Assembly (NCBI GenBank): GCA_021813585.1
Contig: JAKAJV010000102.1
Coordinates: forward strand, 1 to 64,000
Length of the DNA: 64,000 nucleotides
Reading direction: 5' to 3'
Origin: Bacteroidota bacterium
GTDB lineage: Bacteria > Bacteroidota > Ignavibacteria > Ignavibacteriales > Ignavibacteriaceae
Positions 45,057 through 54,112 of the stretch are shown piece after piece (position 1 is the stretch's first letter; each line of letters opens with the position of its first letter). The notes below the pieces were generated by a model. It did not search any database. It saw only the letters and a list, made by a program, of their open reading frames with translations, and was not told where the DNA came from. The position numbers were made by a program, and so were the translations under genes.

Positions 45057-47273
45057 TTATTTGATCAATAACATTTTCCTAGTTTGTATAAAATCTCCGG
45101 CTTGCCTGCCGATAGGCACGGCTTCAATTCTATAAAAATATATCCCGCTTGCAAGCTTGCTGCCGTCGAAATAAACCCGGTAAAATCCCGCAGGCTTTTC
45201 TTCATTTACAATCGTTTCAATTTCTCTTCCCAAAACATCATAAACTTTTAAAGTAACATGGCTGAAAGCTGAAAGCTGATAGCTGATAGCTGTTGCCGGG
45301 TTAAACGGATTCGGGTAATTTTGATATAAATAAAATTTATCCGGGGCATAATCTTTATAATTTTTTATTCCCGTAATCGAAATTCCATCATTGAAAAATT
45401 TCCAGGAAAGCGTTGTATCTTCCCCGGGAAAATTAAACGTCCTGCTGCCGATCCCCGGTTCAATGCCTCCGAACTGACTGTTCTCCACATAAAATTTATA
45501 ACTTACTGGCGTCCCGGCTGTAATTTTGTCGGCAGGAAAATAAGCAACACCCGACCAAAAAGTTCCTCCTCCTACGCTTTTCGATTCTTTATTCAATATC
45601 AATTTATCCGAATACCAGGATAACACTCCTGCAGAATTTGCCGAATCGCCGCGGACAGCTATTGGGCCGTTTTTAGTCGTATCGAATAAGCCGCTCTGCA
45701 TTAGCTTGGCAACGTTTACCCTGAAGAGAATTCCTATCGAATCCTGTTTAGGTTCGATGGGAGTCCTGTACTGCGGCAATTTACTTTCATAGGTATTGTA
45801 ATATTCAAGCTCAAGAGTAGTGTCTTTTAATCCGGCGGTAAACACCCGGTAGCTGCTGCCGGAACTGTCGTAAGGAGTAACCGTACTTTCCCAACCGAGA
45901 TTGCGAAATGTAGGTTTGGTAAGGCTGAAGCCCGACCAGAATAGAAACTGCAGCTGGTCTGCCGGGTACATTTTGAAAGTATATTCCCAGTAATCGCCGC
46001 CGGCATTTTTTAAGATTACTTGTGAAGTCTGATCCCATGCGATTTTTTCACCGCTGGGAAGAAATCCTGAGCTAACTCCCTGCACCTGTCCCCTTAGCTG
46101 CAGAATACTTTTGCTGTTTATCGTATCTCCCATTGTTGCGGTATTTAACCTTACGGTTACATTAACGGTTGGTAGAGTATCGGTATTCTGGCTGCGGTAA
46201 ACATTCATTGAGTTCATCGTGTTGCCGTCGAAATCAAACAGAGTATAATTTTCCCACGGCGAGCCGATGGGCGGGACTGAAATATATGCAGGTTCCCAGT
46301 AAAAGAACCCGATGCATTTATGGTTGGTTGTATTTTTAATAATCTCTTCAAGGTACGTCATAAAATCTCTTTGTCCCTGCACGGTAACCGGATAGCCGGC
46401 AGGCAGCTTCGAAGGATCGTAACTTACGTTTGGATAGCCGTCGTTCTTATTTAATGTAGTCCACGGGTATGCTGTCTCAGCAATAACAATATCTTTATTA
46501 TACCTGGTTGCAAGATCATTTAAGTTACTCTGTAATTGAGAAAAAGTTCCATGCCACCAGGGATAATACGAAAGCCCGATTACATCAAAGTCTACTCCCT
46601 GGCTTATCAGGTTATCAAAGAACCATCGCGAAGTTGAATTGCTTCCGCCTTTATCGATGTGAATCATTATTTTCACTTGAGAAGTATCGGCGGCATCTTT
46701 CACTCCTTTAATTCCCGCCTTAACCAGGTCGGCAAAATTAGTCCAGGCATTTGCCGAGCCGGAATTTCTTCCGTCAGGCCAAAGCATCCCGTTTGTAATT
46801 TCATTTCCAATCTGAACCATATCGGGTAAAGTTCCCTGATCTTTAAACGCGGTTATTACATCCTTTGTATACTGGTAAACGCTGTCTTCCAAAATATTAT
46901 AAGGAAGGTTTGCCCACGCTGCCGGTTTGGTCTGATGTCCCGGATCAGCCCAAGTATCGGAATAGTGGAAATCGAGTAATAATTTTAATCCCTTCGCTTT
47001 AATCCTTTTTGCGAAAGCCAGAGTCTTTGTAAGTCCGCAGTAACCGCCTGCCGGTGCATACCACAAACGCAGCCTTACATAATTGGCACCGTACTCTTTA
47101 AAGATTTCAAGTACATCTTTTACTTTGCTGCTGTCTTTAAACTGCCCGCCTGCATCTTCAATTTGGGGGGCGGACGACAGGTCCGCTCCCCGTATTTGAA
47201 TATCATTTCCGGATTGTGCATAACCGGCTATGCTTGATAAAATTATTATGCACAGAAAAATTATTCTTTTCAT
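45057..47273 (-). CDS. Arabinogalactan endo-beta-1,4-galactanase (GH53) with two beta-sandwich repeats and T9SS sorting domain
   Basis: 'QIRGADLSSAPQIEDAGGQFKD', 'YVRLRLWYAPAGGYCGL', 'LLLDFHYSDTWADPGHQTKPAAW', 'MVQIGNEITNGMLWPDG', 'IVIAETAYPWT'; start at 47273 (MKRIIFLCIIILSSIAGYAQ) preferred over 47324 in the ORF track. Confidence 0.93.
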   Translation of the reverse strand: MKRIIFLCIIILSSIAGYAQSGNDIQIRGADLSSAPQIEDAGGQFKDSSKVKDVLEIFKEYGANYVRLRLWYAPAGGYCGLTKTLAFAKRIKAKGLKLLLDFHYSDTWADPGHQTKPAAWANLPYNILEDSVYQYTKDVITAFKDQGTLPDMVQIGNEITNGMLWPDGRNSGSANAWTNFADLVKAGIKGVKDAADTSQVKIMIHIDKGGSNSTSRWFFDNLISQGVDFDVIGLSYYPWWHGTFSQLQSNLNDLATRYNKDIVIAETAYPWTTLNKNDGYPNVSYDPSKLPAGYPVTVQGQRDFMTYLEEIIKNTTNHKCIGFFYWEPAYISVPPIGSPWENYTLFDFDGNTMNSMNVYRSQNTDTLPTVNVTVRLNTATMGDTINSKSILQLRGQVQGVSSGFLPSGEKIAWDQTSQVILKNAGGDYWEYTFKMYPADQLQFLFWSGFSLTKPTFRNLGWESTVTPYDSSGSSYRVFTAGLKDTTLELEYYNTYESKLPQYRTPIEPKQDSIGILFRVNVAKLMQSGLFDTTKNGPIAVRGDSANSAGVLSWYSDKLILNKESKSVGGGTFWSGVAYFPADKITAGTPVSYKFYVENSQFGGIEPGIGSRTFNFPGEDTTLSWKFFNDGISITGIKNYKDYAPDKFYLYQNYPNPFNPATAISYQLSAFSHVTLKVYDVLGREIETIVNEEKPAGFYRVYFDGSKLASGIYFYRIEAVPIGRQAGDFIQTRKMLLIK
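45099..45119. repeat. 21-bp apparent in-frame insertion (VPIGRQA) in the T9SS domain of the GH53 protein
   Basis: TGCCT-GCCGAT-AGGCA mini-hairpin, flanked by GCC codons on the coding strand; breaks the usual 'YRIEAGDFIQTRKM'. Confidence 0.65.
45261..45295. repeat. Heptanucleotide tandem repeat (GCTGAAA x2, GCTGATA x2, GCTGTTG) inside the GH53 CDS
   Basis: Read directly; encodes 'AISYQLSAFSH'. Confidence 0.8.
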
Positions 47274-47310
47274 TTTACTATTACGATACTTGTCGTCTAC
47301 AAGTTTATGT

Positions 47311-47395
47311 TCCCTAACCCTCACTCCCGTCCTCTCTCCCGAAGGGAGAGAGGAGGTTAGAACCCTCTCCCTTTGGGAGAGGGCAGGGTAAGGGC
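47311..47395. repeat. Intergenic double-hairpin repeat (CCTCTCTCCC-GAA-GGGAGAGAGG and CCCTCTCCC-TTT-GGGAGAGGG)
   Basis: 10-bp stem (47331-47353) and 9-bp stem (47363-47383) read directly. Confidence 0.8.
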
Positions 47396-47396
47396 A

Positions 47397-49448
47397 CTAT
47401 TTTTCCAGAACCATTTTTTTAGCTTGTATAAAAGAGCCTGCCTGTATTCTTACAAAATATACGCCGGAAGTTACATTAATGCTATGGTCATTCCTGGCAC
47501 TCCACTGGATGCTGTGCGTTCCGGGAGTCTGTTCACTGTTTATAAGAGTAGCAACCTTTTCACCCAGGACGTTAAAGACCTCAATTTTTACATTTACGGT
47601 TTTGGGTATTGAATAAGTAATTGTTGTCGTCGGGTTAAACGGATTAGGATAATTCTGAAGCAACTCATAGCTGTCCGGAATGCCCGGTTCAGTATCGACT
47701 GCATTCACAGAGCCTAAGTCCGGCGGATTTTCTACAGTCAGATTATTCTGAACCCATTTAACTTCTGCAAGGTCGAATGAGCTAGGCCAGGTAATACTGC
47801 CGCTGTTTACGCTAGTCGGAACTATATACTGGTAATATCTTCTTCCGAAGTTTGTACCGCCGCCGTCTTCAACCTCTCCCGTGGTAGATGTATAAACAAG
47901 CCTGTAGCAGACCTGAAAGAAAGTTGGCGGAGTTAAATTTATTGAGCCAGTATATTTTCCGTCGGAGTTGGGCGAAGTAAGCATAATCCGGTTATCTGTT
48001 CCCCACATCGATTTACCCTGGGTAATCGGTATTAAGCATCCGTCGAATTGAATATAGACAGTATCTATACCAGGCCTGAAAAGAGTATTCGTAGGATTGG
48101 TAGTTGCACTCGCAGCAGGAGTCATATCAACATGGAAAGTTAATTTAATAGGCGTTGTAATTACGCTGTTGGGATGAAGGCTGTTAAAGAATTCCTGGTC
48201 GGCGCCAAAATCGCCGGGCACTGTTTGATCGGATGCAGCCTGGAAGTTATAAGTTCTATTGCCGCCGCCGGTAACTCCGGGCTCTTCCCACCCGTCGGAA
48301 AGCGCCAGGCCCTTAATATAATTTTTACTGGTTGAATCAACTCTCGAAGAATCCCACGCGATAAAATATTTATAGATTATCTGGGTCCCGGCAGTCATAG
48401 TAAACGGCTCGGATAAAACCCATTCCTGAATTGAAGGAACGTAAGTCATCTTTAACATTGTCGGTTCGGTATCGAAAGTAAAAGATGAAGGAGGCCAGCC
48501 TTTGGCTCCTGTTACCGCCACCTTATCACCGAGTCCCCTGTTAAACAGTCCTGCCTTTTCTAGCGCATCCAGCTTAAGCCGGAAATTTACATTAGAGGTT
48601 AAAGGCGGACCTGTAGGAGGCTGGTTGTTAAAATAAACCCAGCTAATAGTAGTATCGCCGCTTGCTGCTACATTTGCAGAGAATGTAAAAGACCTGTCGC
48701 TGGTGCTCTCCCATGTAGAGCCGTTAATAACAAATTTGTATGATTGAAGAGTACCGGCAGATGCATTCGATTTGGCAACATAAGCTACGCCTGACCAGAA
48801 AGAACCCTGGTTAACGCTGCCTGTTTCGCGGGTAAGCGGAATAATCTGAACCCAGTTAGGCGATGCGCCAAGAGGCGCGCTGCCCCAAACCTGCGGCGTT
48901 TGAGATGAAGGATCGAACGAAGACATACCGCCCATGTTTACCCTGAAATAAACGGCAACAGTATCCTGCTTATCCTGGAATGGCCGCCAGAACTGCGACA
49001 TGTTGGTTTCGTAAGGATTGAAGTACTGCATCGGAAGAGTAGTGTCTTTGGTTCCTATCGTTATCTCTCTGTTTTTGGATGCTGTAGAAAACGGCCCGTC
49101 CCAGCCGCTCCAGTGAAAAGTCGGATGCTTAAAGTCCGATAGGTAAGTTACAAACTTGTATTGAATATTATCGCCCGGCTTTGCCTTAAAAGTAACCGTC
49201 CAATAATCTCCGCCTATATTGGTAAGCTTAACGCCGGTAGTCGTATCCCATGTAACTGCAGGCGTGGTTCCCAGAGTAGATGCGCCGCAAAGTATAACCT
49301 TACCCTTGGAAGAAAGTGTGTCCCAGCAGGTAGATGTATTTAAGGTCATGGTAACGTTTACAGTCTGCGCAGCAAGCTGGCTTAAATTCGCACCGGCATA
49401 AAGCGCAAACATAGTCAGTGCCAAAAAGGAAGTAAGTTTTGCTTTCAT
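47397..49448 (-). CDS. Secreted protein of ~four tandem beta-sandwich repeats (putative glycan-binding) with T9SS sorting domain
   Basis: Signal peptide; repeats starting 'VNVTMTLN', 'VAVYFRVNM', 'SNVNFRLKLDALEKAGLF', 'IKLTFHVDM'; 'QNYPNPFNPTTTITYSIPKTVNVKIEVFNVLGEK'. Confidence 0.78.
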   Translation of the reverse strand: MKAKLTSFLALTMFALYAGANLSQLAAQTVNVTMTLNTSTCWDTLSSKGKVILCGASTLGTTPAVTWDTTTGVKLTNIGGDYWTVTFKAKPGDNIQYKFVTYLSDFKHPTFHWSGWDGPFSTASKNREITIGTKDTTLPMQYFNPYETNMSQFWRPFQDKQDTVAVYFRVNMGGMSSFDPSSQTPQVWGSAPLGASPNWVQIIPLTRETGSVNQGSFWSGVAYVAKSNASAGTLQSYKFVINGSTWESTSDRSFTFSANVAASGDTTISWVYFNNQPPTGPPLTSNVNFRLKLDALEKAGLFNRGLGDKVAVTGAKGWPPSSFTFDTEPTMLKMTYVPSIQEWVLSEPFTMTAGTQIIYKYFIAWDSSRVDSTSKNYIKGLALSDGWEEPGVTGGGNRTYNFQAASDQTVPGDFGADQEFFNSLHPNSVITTPIKLTFHVDMTPAASATTNPTNTLFRPGIDTVYIQFDGCLIPITQGKSMWGTDNRIMLTSPNSDGKYTGSINLTPPTFFQVCYRLVYTSTTGEVEDGGGTNFGRRYYQYIVPTSVNSGSITWPSSFDLAEVKWVQNNLTVENPPDLGSVNAVDTEPGIPDSYELLQNYPNPFNPTTTITYSIPKTVNVKIEVFNVLGEKVATLINSEQTPGTHSIQWSARNDHSINVTSGVYFVRIQAGSFIQAKKMVLEK

Positions 49449-49541
49449 AAACTGCTCCTTGGTTTATTAAATAATTAAATTATTTTTTAAGTCGACTTCC
49501 GAATAGGATATTCTTTTTCATTTAACTGCCCGAAAAAATTT

Positions 49542-50585
49542 TTAAAATCTTATTATTAAAGTGAACCTGTTCGAGTTTCCCAAATGCACAAAATTCTGGT
49601 AAGCGTAATCGACGGAGACAAAAACATCGCCGAAAACATTTATTCTGTTCAAGCTGAAGCCGAATGTATAATTTGCCTCCCCGTTGGGAAGGAACAAATC
49701 TTTATATCCGCCGCGCAGCTGGAATTTATTTTTCAGCAGACCGACCTCTCCGCCCAGGTCCACACTCTGGGCATTATCATTCGGACTCACACCGTCGGCT
49801 GCAAGCGTTAACCGGAAGTCGTCGGTCTGTACTATATCATCCGAGATTCCGAATCTCATTATCAGCGGCAGATCGAATGCGTCCGTATTAAGCTTTGCAG
49901 TAATGCTCTGGTTGGTTCCCTGCTGGTTGGAAATTACCGCCGGTATGTTCAGGTCCTCGCCGGTCATCTGCATTTTAGTTCCGAAGTTTGAAATGCTGGC
50001 GCCGAGCCTTATTCCAGCAAACGGCGTATTAAAGATAGTTCCAACATCAAAGCCCAGTCCATCGGCATATTCGTTATAGATTGTTTCGCGTATATACTTA
50101 AAGGTACCGCCGATTGAAAAGCGGTCGGTTAAAGAGCGGCTGTACGAAATGCCGATTGCAAAGCTTGAAGCGTTAAAAGTTTCTCCGGTTCCCATCGGCT
50201 GATCGGGAGTAGTAACTTCCATATCGTTCGTGTGCATAATCGTAGTACTCAATCCCATCGTGCCTAAATCGCCGAGCGGGATAACCATTCCCACAAAGTC
50301 AAAATAAATTCCCGGCAGCCATAGAGTGTGGTCGACAACAAGCGCATCCGATTTTACGGAGGATATGACCGACGGATTCCAGTATAGCGCGGTAGGATCG
50401 TCTACCATAGATACGAAAGCACTGCCCATTCCTATTGCCCTTGCACCGACGGGAATTCTTAAAAAAGTTGCAGCCGACGTACCGACCTTGGTAATGCCTC
50501 CGGCAAATGCAGCCTGCGTATAAATACAGAATGAAAAGACCGCAATTGAAAGGATAGCTTCTATTTTTGATTTCATTTTATTCAC
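49542..50585 (-). CDS. PorV/PorQ family outer-membrane protein
   Basis: 'KVGTSAATFLRIPVGARAIGMGSAFVSMVDDPTALYWNPSVIS', barrel C-terminus 'RFTLIIRF'. Confidence 0.9.
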   Translation of the reverse strand: MNKMKSKIEAILSIAVFSFCIYTQAAFAGGITKVGTSAATFLRIPVGARAIGMGSAFVSMVDDPTALYWNPSVISSVKSDALVVDHTLWLPGIYFDFVGMVIPLGDLGTMGLSTTIMHTNDMEVTTPDQPMGTGETFNASSFAIGISYSRSLTDRFSIGGTFKYIRETIYNEYADGLGFDVGTIFNTPFAGIRLGASISNFGTKMQMTGEDLNIPAVISNQQGTNQSITAKLNTDAFDLPLIMRFGISDDIVQTDDFRLTLAADGVSPNDNAQSVDLGGEVGLLKNKFQLRGGYKDLFLPNGEANYTFGFSLNRINVFGDVFVSVDYAYQNFVHLGNSNRFTLIIRF

Positions 50586-50596
50586 TGGTGTAAAAT

Positions 50597-53500
50597 TTAT
50601 TTTATTATTGCAAACGTACCTGTCTTTTGCCCTATGCCCGGCGCATCTATGTAGTAAACGTAAACGCCGTAAGATATTTCAAACTTCTCGCTGCTCAATA
50701 CGTCCCATATCTCGGTTCCGTTTTCAAAGGAGGAGTTATGATCTATCTTTTTTACTTGCACGCCGCTTACGTTAAATATCCTTATAGTGCATTTAGCGGG
50801 AAGATTTATAAAATGTATCTCCCTGGGGCCGCGCCCGCTTGAATACGTGTTTCGAGGCTCCCATATCTCGGCTGCTATATAAGGATTGGGAACAACTCTA
50901 ATTTTACTGAGATCGCTTTTCGCCTTGGAATCGGAAATTGAAGAGCCCTGCATTCTGAAAGTATAAGTATCGTAAGATAGGAACGGCTTGTTGAGAATTA
51001 TTTTTAAAGTATCTCCGGGCTGCGGATTCCTTATTCCCTGCCTAATGTTAAGAACCAGCTGCCAGGTAAACTGCAGCCGTCCGTTCTTATCCGGCTCAAG
51101 AAAATAAATTGCATCTGCAAGATTAGTGTTTGACGAATCAATACTGAACTTTCCGTCGCTGCCGTCTGCTTCGCTGAATGCAAACGGTATCTCCTTATTC
51201 TGAGTTAGATTAATTACTTTGAAATTAACCTGCTTTGCAGGCAGCCTTATAAATCCTATGGAAGTATCTTTGGATGTTGCAATGCCTACGCTGCCGAAGA
51301 CAATTTCATAATCGCTGGGGCTCTGCACTCCGTGCACCGTTAAGAAGGTTACCGGGTCAAAATCAAATGAGTAGACATCGGGATTATTCCAGTGGGTTTT
51401 GTCGTTGTTTAAAGAGATAGTCTGTACATTATTAAAGCTTAACTGGAAGCCTTCCGTTATGGGCTGTTCGGCACCGTTGGCCAGCGAAGTGTCGTTTGAA
51501 ATTAAATACTGATTTGTTGAAGCGTTCTTTAACGAATACGTACGCGTTGTGGTAACGTCCTTATTATTTACTTTGTAGGTTGTGTCAGTAAAAGATATTT
51601 GATATTCGTTGCCGCTTTTTATTGCACCGGGATCGATAACGCTTATGCCTACCGAGCCGCTAGCACCGCCGGTTGTATGCGTAAAGTATTGTACTTCGGG
51701 CGGCAGATAACCGGCAGCACTTGTAGTAGGCCTTACTACCGCCACATTTATACCGTGAGTTATGGTGCCGTCCGGTGATACGCTTACCTGTATAGGGGTT
51801 TCGGCGGGAGCGATGTTTCCTGCCGGGTAGCCGAAGTTGTATGCGCAGACAGCATAAAAATATCTCTGGCCGTCAATAACACTCGTGTCCACAAAAGAAT
51901 GTTTCAGCCCCGTCTCGCTGCCGAGCCAGTATTTAACTCCGTTTATATCAACCTGGCTGTATCCCTGCACACCGTCTATCAGATCGAACTGGGCAATAGG
52001 ACTTAGCAGAGTTTTAACTCCCTGGCCGTCGGTAATAACCTTAGCATCAAGAAAGGCCGCATCAGTTGCCCTGTAAACACGGTATCCCTCAAAGTTATGT
52101 CCGTTGCCTCCTATTTTATTTATGTACCTGTCAAAGGACTTCTCGGCAAAATCGTCCCAGTAAAGCGTTACCTTTTTATCGCCCGGCACGGCGTGCATGG
52201 TAACCTGCTGCGGAGCCGAGGCGAACTGGTAATCGGCTTCGTAGGCAAGATCGGCCTGATGCATTTTACTAGTTACGCTGGCAATGTCGTCGTCTTTTGT
52301 TTTACCGCCGCCTGCAATTGCAACTGCAACCGCCATCCGCTGTCTTTGCCCGGGCAGCATCGGAAAAAATCCTGAAGAGACGTAAACATCGTAATCGCCT
52401 ACTCCGCGTATAAGATTTATATTTCCCGGAACCATAAGCAAATCCCATAGCCCCTGATCGGCGGCGGTTGAAAAATTCAATGCGCCCACCGGAATTTGCA
52501 CCGCACTCGTTACACCGAGCTGATCTGATTCGCTTACATCCGTCTTATCAATCCCCGGTTCACCCGGAAATTCCGTACCCGCACCGCTTGTCGGCTTCCC
52601 GTCTCCTTCTCCGTAATCACCTGTATGCGGAACTCCGTCAAGACCTACATCATCCAGAACCGGATTCCAGTCTTCATCATTATCAAATCCGTCGTCTCTG
52701 GATTCGTCTATCATCGGGGCTACGTTCTGGTAATTCCATGCTGCGTTTGTTCCCGGCACAATAAAGCCGCGCTTTATAGTATCGCCTACGGCAAATGAAA
52801 GATAATTTATAAACCGGACCGGCTTTACTACTCCGGTGTACTGGTTTACGTGGTTAAGATGAATAGAAGCTCGTTCGTCTATCAGGCCGTTCAAGTTATC
52901 ATCGTAGCCGTTGGCAACCGTATCCTCAGAAACGGTAATCCCATTCGGAGGCAGGTCGTATTCTTTTCCCAGGCTGTAAACTTTTCCGCCCCCGGCGGGA
53001 TAAGTAGTAATAATTCTATTGTAAGTATCCGGTTCAATCAAAACTATCTTGTCTCCGGGTTTAATAAACCTGGGCTGGAAATCCTGCTCGGTAAAATGAG
53101 GACAAACCGAATCGGCAATTCCGTTTATCTGAGAAAGCAGGTTAGGGTAATCGTCGGAGTCGCCGTCGTTATCAATTCCGTCAACGCTGTTGCCGGGCGT
53201 TTCAATATACTTTACTGCAGCAACACCCACAGGGTCGTTACCGAAAGCAGCATTGCCCTTTCTATCTGCGCTTGTTAAAAACGTAATTGCTGTCTGAAGA
53301 TCGACATACGGGAAATTGTTCGGCCCTACGCCGCCCACATAGTCGGCAACAAACATCATGAACGATGCCTTGTTAATCGGCTTTGTACCATCGTTCAATA
53401 CATCGTGGATGAAGAAGACAACATCGTTAATTAAAATTTGAGACCATGCAAGCGCGCGTACATTTACAATTAATCCAAGCCCGTCCCGTGTAGGATCGGT

Positions 53501-54100
53501 TGTATCCGGATTGTAAGGATACCGGTTGTATTTATCATCGGAAGTAACGTAATAAAATTCCTGGTCGGCGTTAAAAATGTTTTTTCCGAAATACCCGTCC
53601 CACGAACCCGGCCAGCCGGGGTCAAGCGAGTCGGACCTCTTATCGCGCCAGCCGCCCTGGTAATCCTGCGGCCAAGAGTTCTTATCGTCGCTTCTTGCAA
53701 TTTCCTGCTGCTGCGGATTTATAAATCCAGGTACAGGCTCAAAGTTCCATGAATTTCCGTTCGGGTCAGTTTTATAAACCGGCATTTCTACAAGATGGAT
53801 TGTATCTTTATTATTATCGATTACTTCTCCCGCCGCCCAAAAGGAAATGAGTGCAATATAAATTCTGCCGGTGTTCTTCGGCCATTCGTAATCAATATAG
53901 TTTGCCTGCCCGTTAGGGTTGCCGCTGTAACCGGAATTAAAGATGGTTGCCCGGATATTATTTCCGTCGATATTGGAAAACCTCCTGTAGTTCGGGTCGC
54001 TTCTGAAATCGGAAGGCTTATAATTTAGGACCTGTGCATTTACTGCAGCGGCTAATATTATAAAAATCAAACAAAGGAAATAAAACTTTAGTCTAATCAT
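50597..54100 (-). CDS. Large secreted protein (1167 aa), parallel to 14270-17530, with 'VPNPYI' T9SS-like C-terminal domain
   Basis: 'DPGWPGSWDGYFGKNIF', 'ETPGNSVDGIDNDGDSDDYPN', 'IRVVPNPYIAAEIWEPRN...GVYVYYIDAPGIGQKTGTFAIIK'. Confidence 0.82.
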   Translation of the reverse strand: MIRLKFYFLCLIFIILAAAVNAQVLNYKPSDFRSDPNYRRFSNIDGNNIRATIFNSGYSGNPNGQANYIDYEWPKNTGRIYIALISFWAAGEVIDNNKDTIHLVEMPVYKTDPNGNSWNFEPVPGFINPQQQEIARSDDKNSWPQDYQGGWRDKRSDSLDPGWPGSWDGYFGKNIFNADQEFYYVTSDDKYNRYPYNPDTTDPTRDGLGLIVNVRALAWSQILINDVVFFIHDVLNDGTKPINKASFMMFVADYVGGVGPNNFPYVDLQTAITFLTSADRKGNAAFGNDPVGVAAVKYIETPGNSVDGIDNDGDSDDYPNLLSQINGIADSVCPHFTEQDFQPRFIKPGDKIVLIEPDTYNRIITTYPAGGGKVYSLGKEYDLPPNGITVSEDTVANGYDDNLNGLIDERASIHLNHVNQYTGVVKPVRFINYLSFAVGDTIKRGFIVPGTNAAWNYQNVAPMIDESRDDGFDNDEDWNPVLDDVGLDGVPHTGDYGEGDGKPTSGAGTEFPGEPGIDKTDVSESDQLGVTSAVQIPVGALNFSTAADQGLWDLLMVPGNINLIRGVGDYDVYVSSGFFPMLPGQRQRMAVAVAIAGGGKTKDDDIASVTSKMHQADLAYEADYQFASAPQQVTMHAVPGDKKVTLYWDDFAEKSFDRYINKIGGNGHNFEGYRVYRATDAAFLDAKVITDGQGVKTLLSPIAQFDLIDGVQGYSQVDINGVKYWLGSETGLKHSFVDTSVIDGQRYFYAVCAYNFGYPAGNIAPAETPIQVSVSPDGTITHGINVAVVRPTTSAAGYLPPEVQYFTHTTGGASGSVGISVIDPGAIKSGNEYQISFTDTTYKVNNKDVTTTRTYSLKNASTNQYLISNDTSLANGAEQPITEGFQLSFNNVQTISLNNDKTHWNNPDVYSFDFDPVTFLTVHGVQSPSDYEIVFGSVGIATSKDTSIGFIRLPAKQVNFKVINLTQNKEIPFAFSEADGSDGKFSIDSSNTNLADAIYFLEPDKNGRLQFTWQLVLNIRQGIRNPQPGDTLKIILNKPFLSYDTYTFRMQGSSISDSKAKSDLSKIRVVPNPYIAAEIWEPRNTYSSGRGPREIHFINLPAKCTIRIFNVSGVQVKKIDHNSSFENGTEIWDVLSSEKFEISYGVYVYYIDAPGIGQKTGTFAIIK

Positions 54101-54112
54101 TTTAACTACCGG

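Noticed and set aside
47165-47191. GGGGGGCGGAC-GACAG-GTCCGCTCCCC inverted repeat in the GH53 N-terminus, considered as another inserted repeat
   Set aside because: It encodes 'RGADLSSAPQ', which fits the native N-terminal GH53 motif, so insertion is not supported without alignment.
52850-53278. 142-aa plus-strand ORF
   Set aside because: Antisense to the 1167-aa protein gene, no domain signal.
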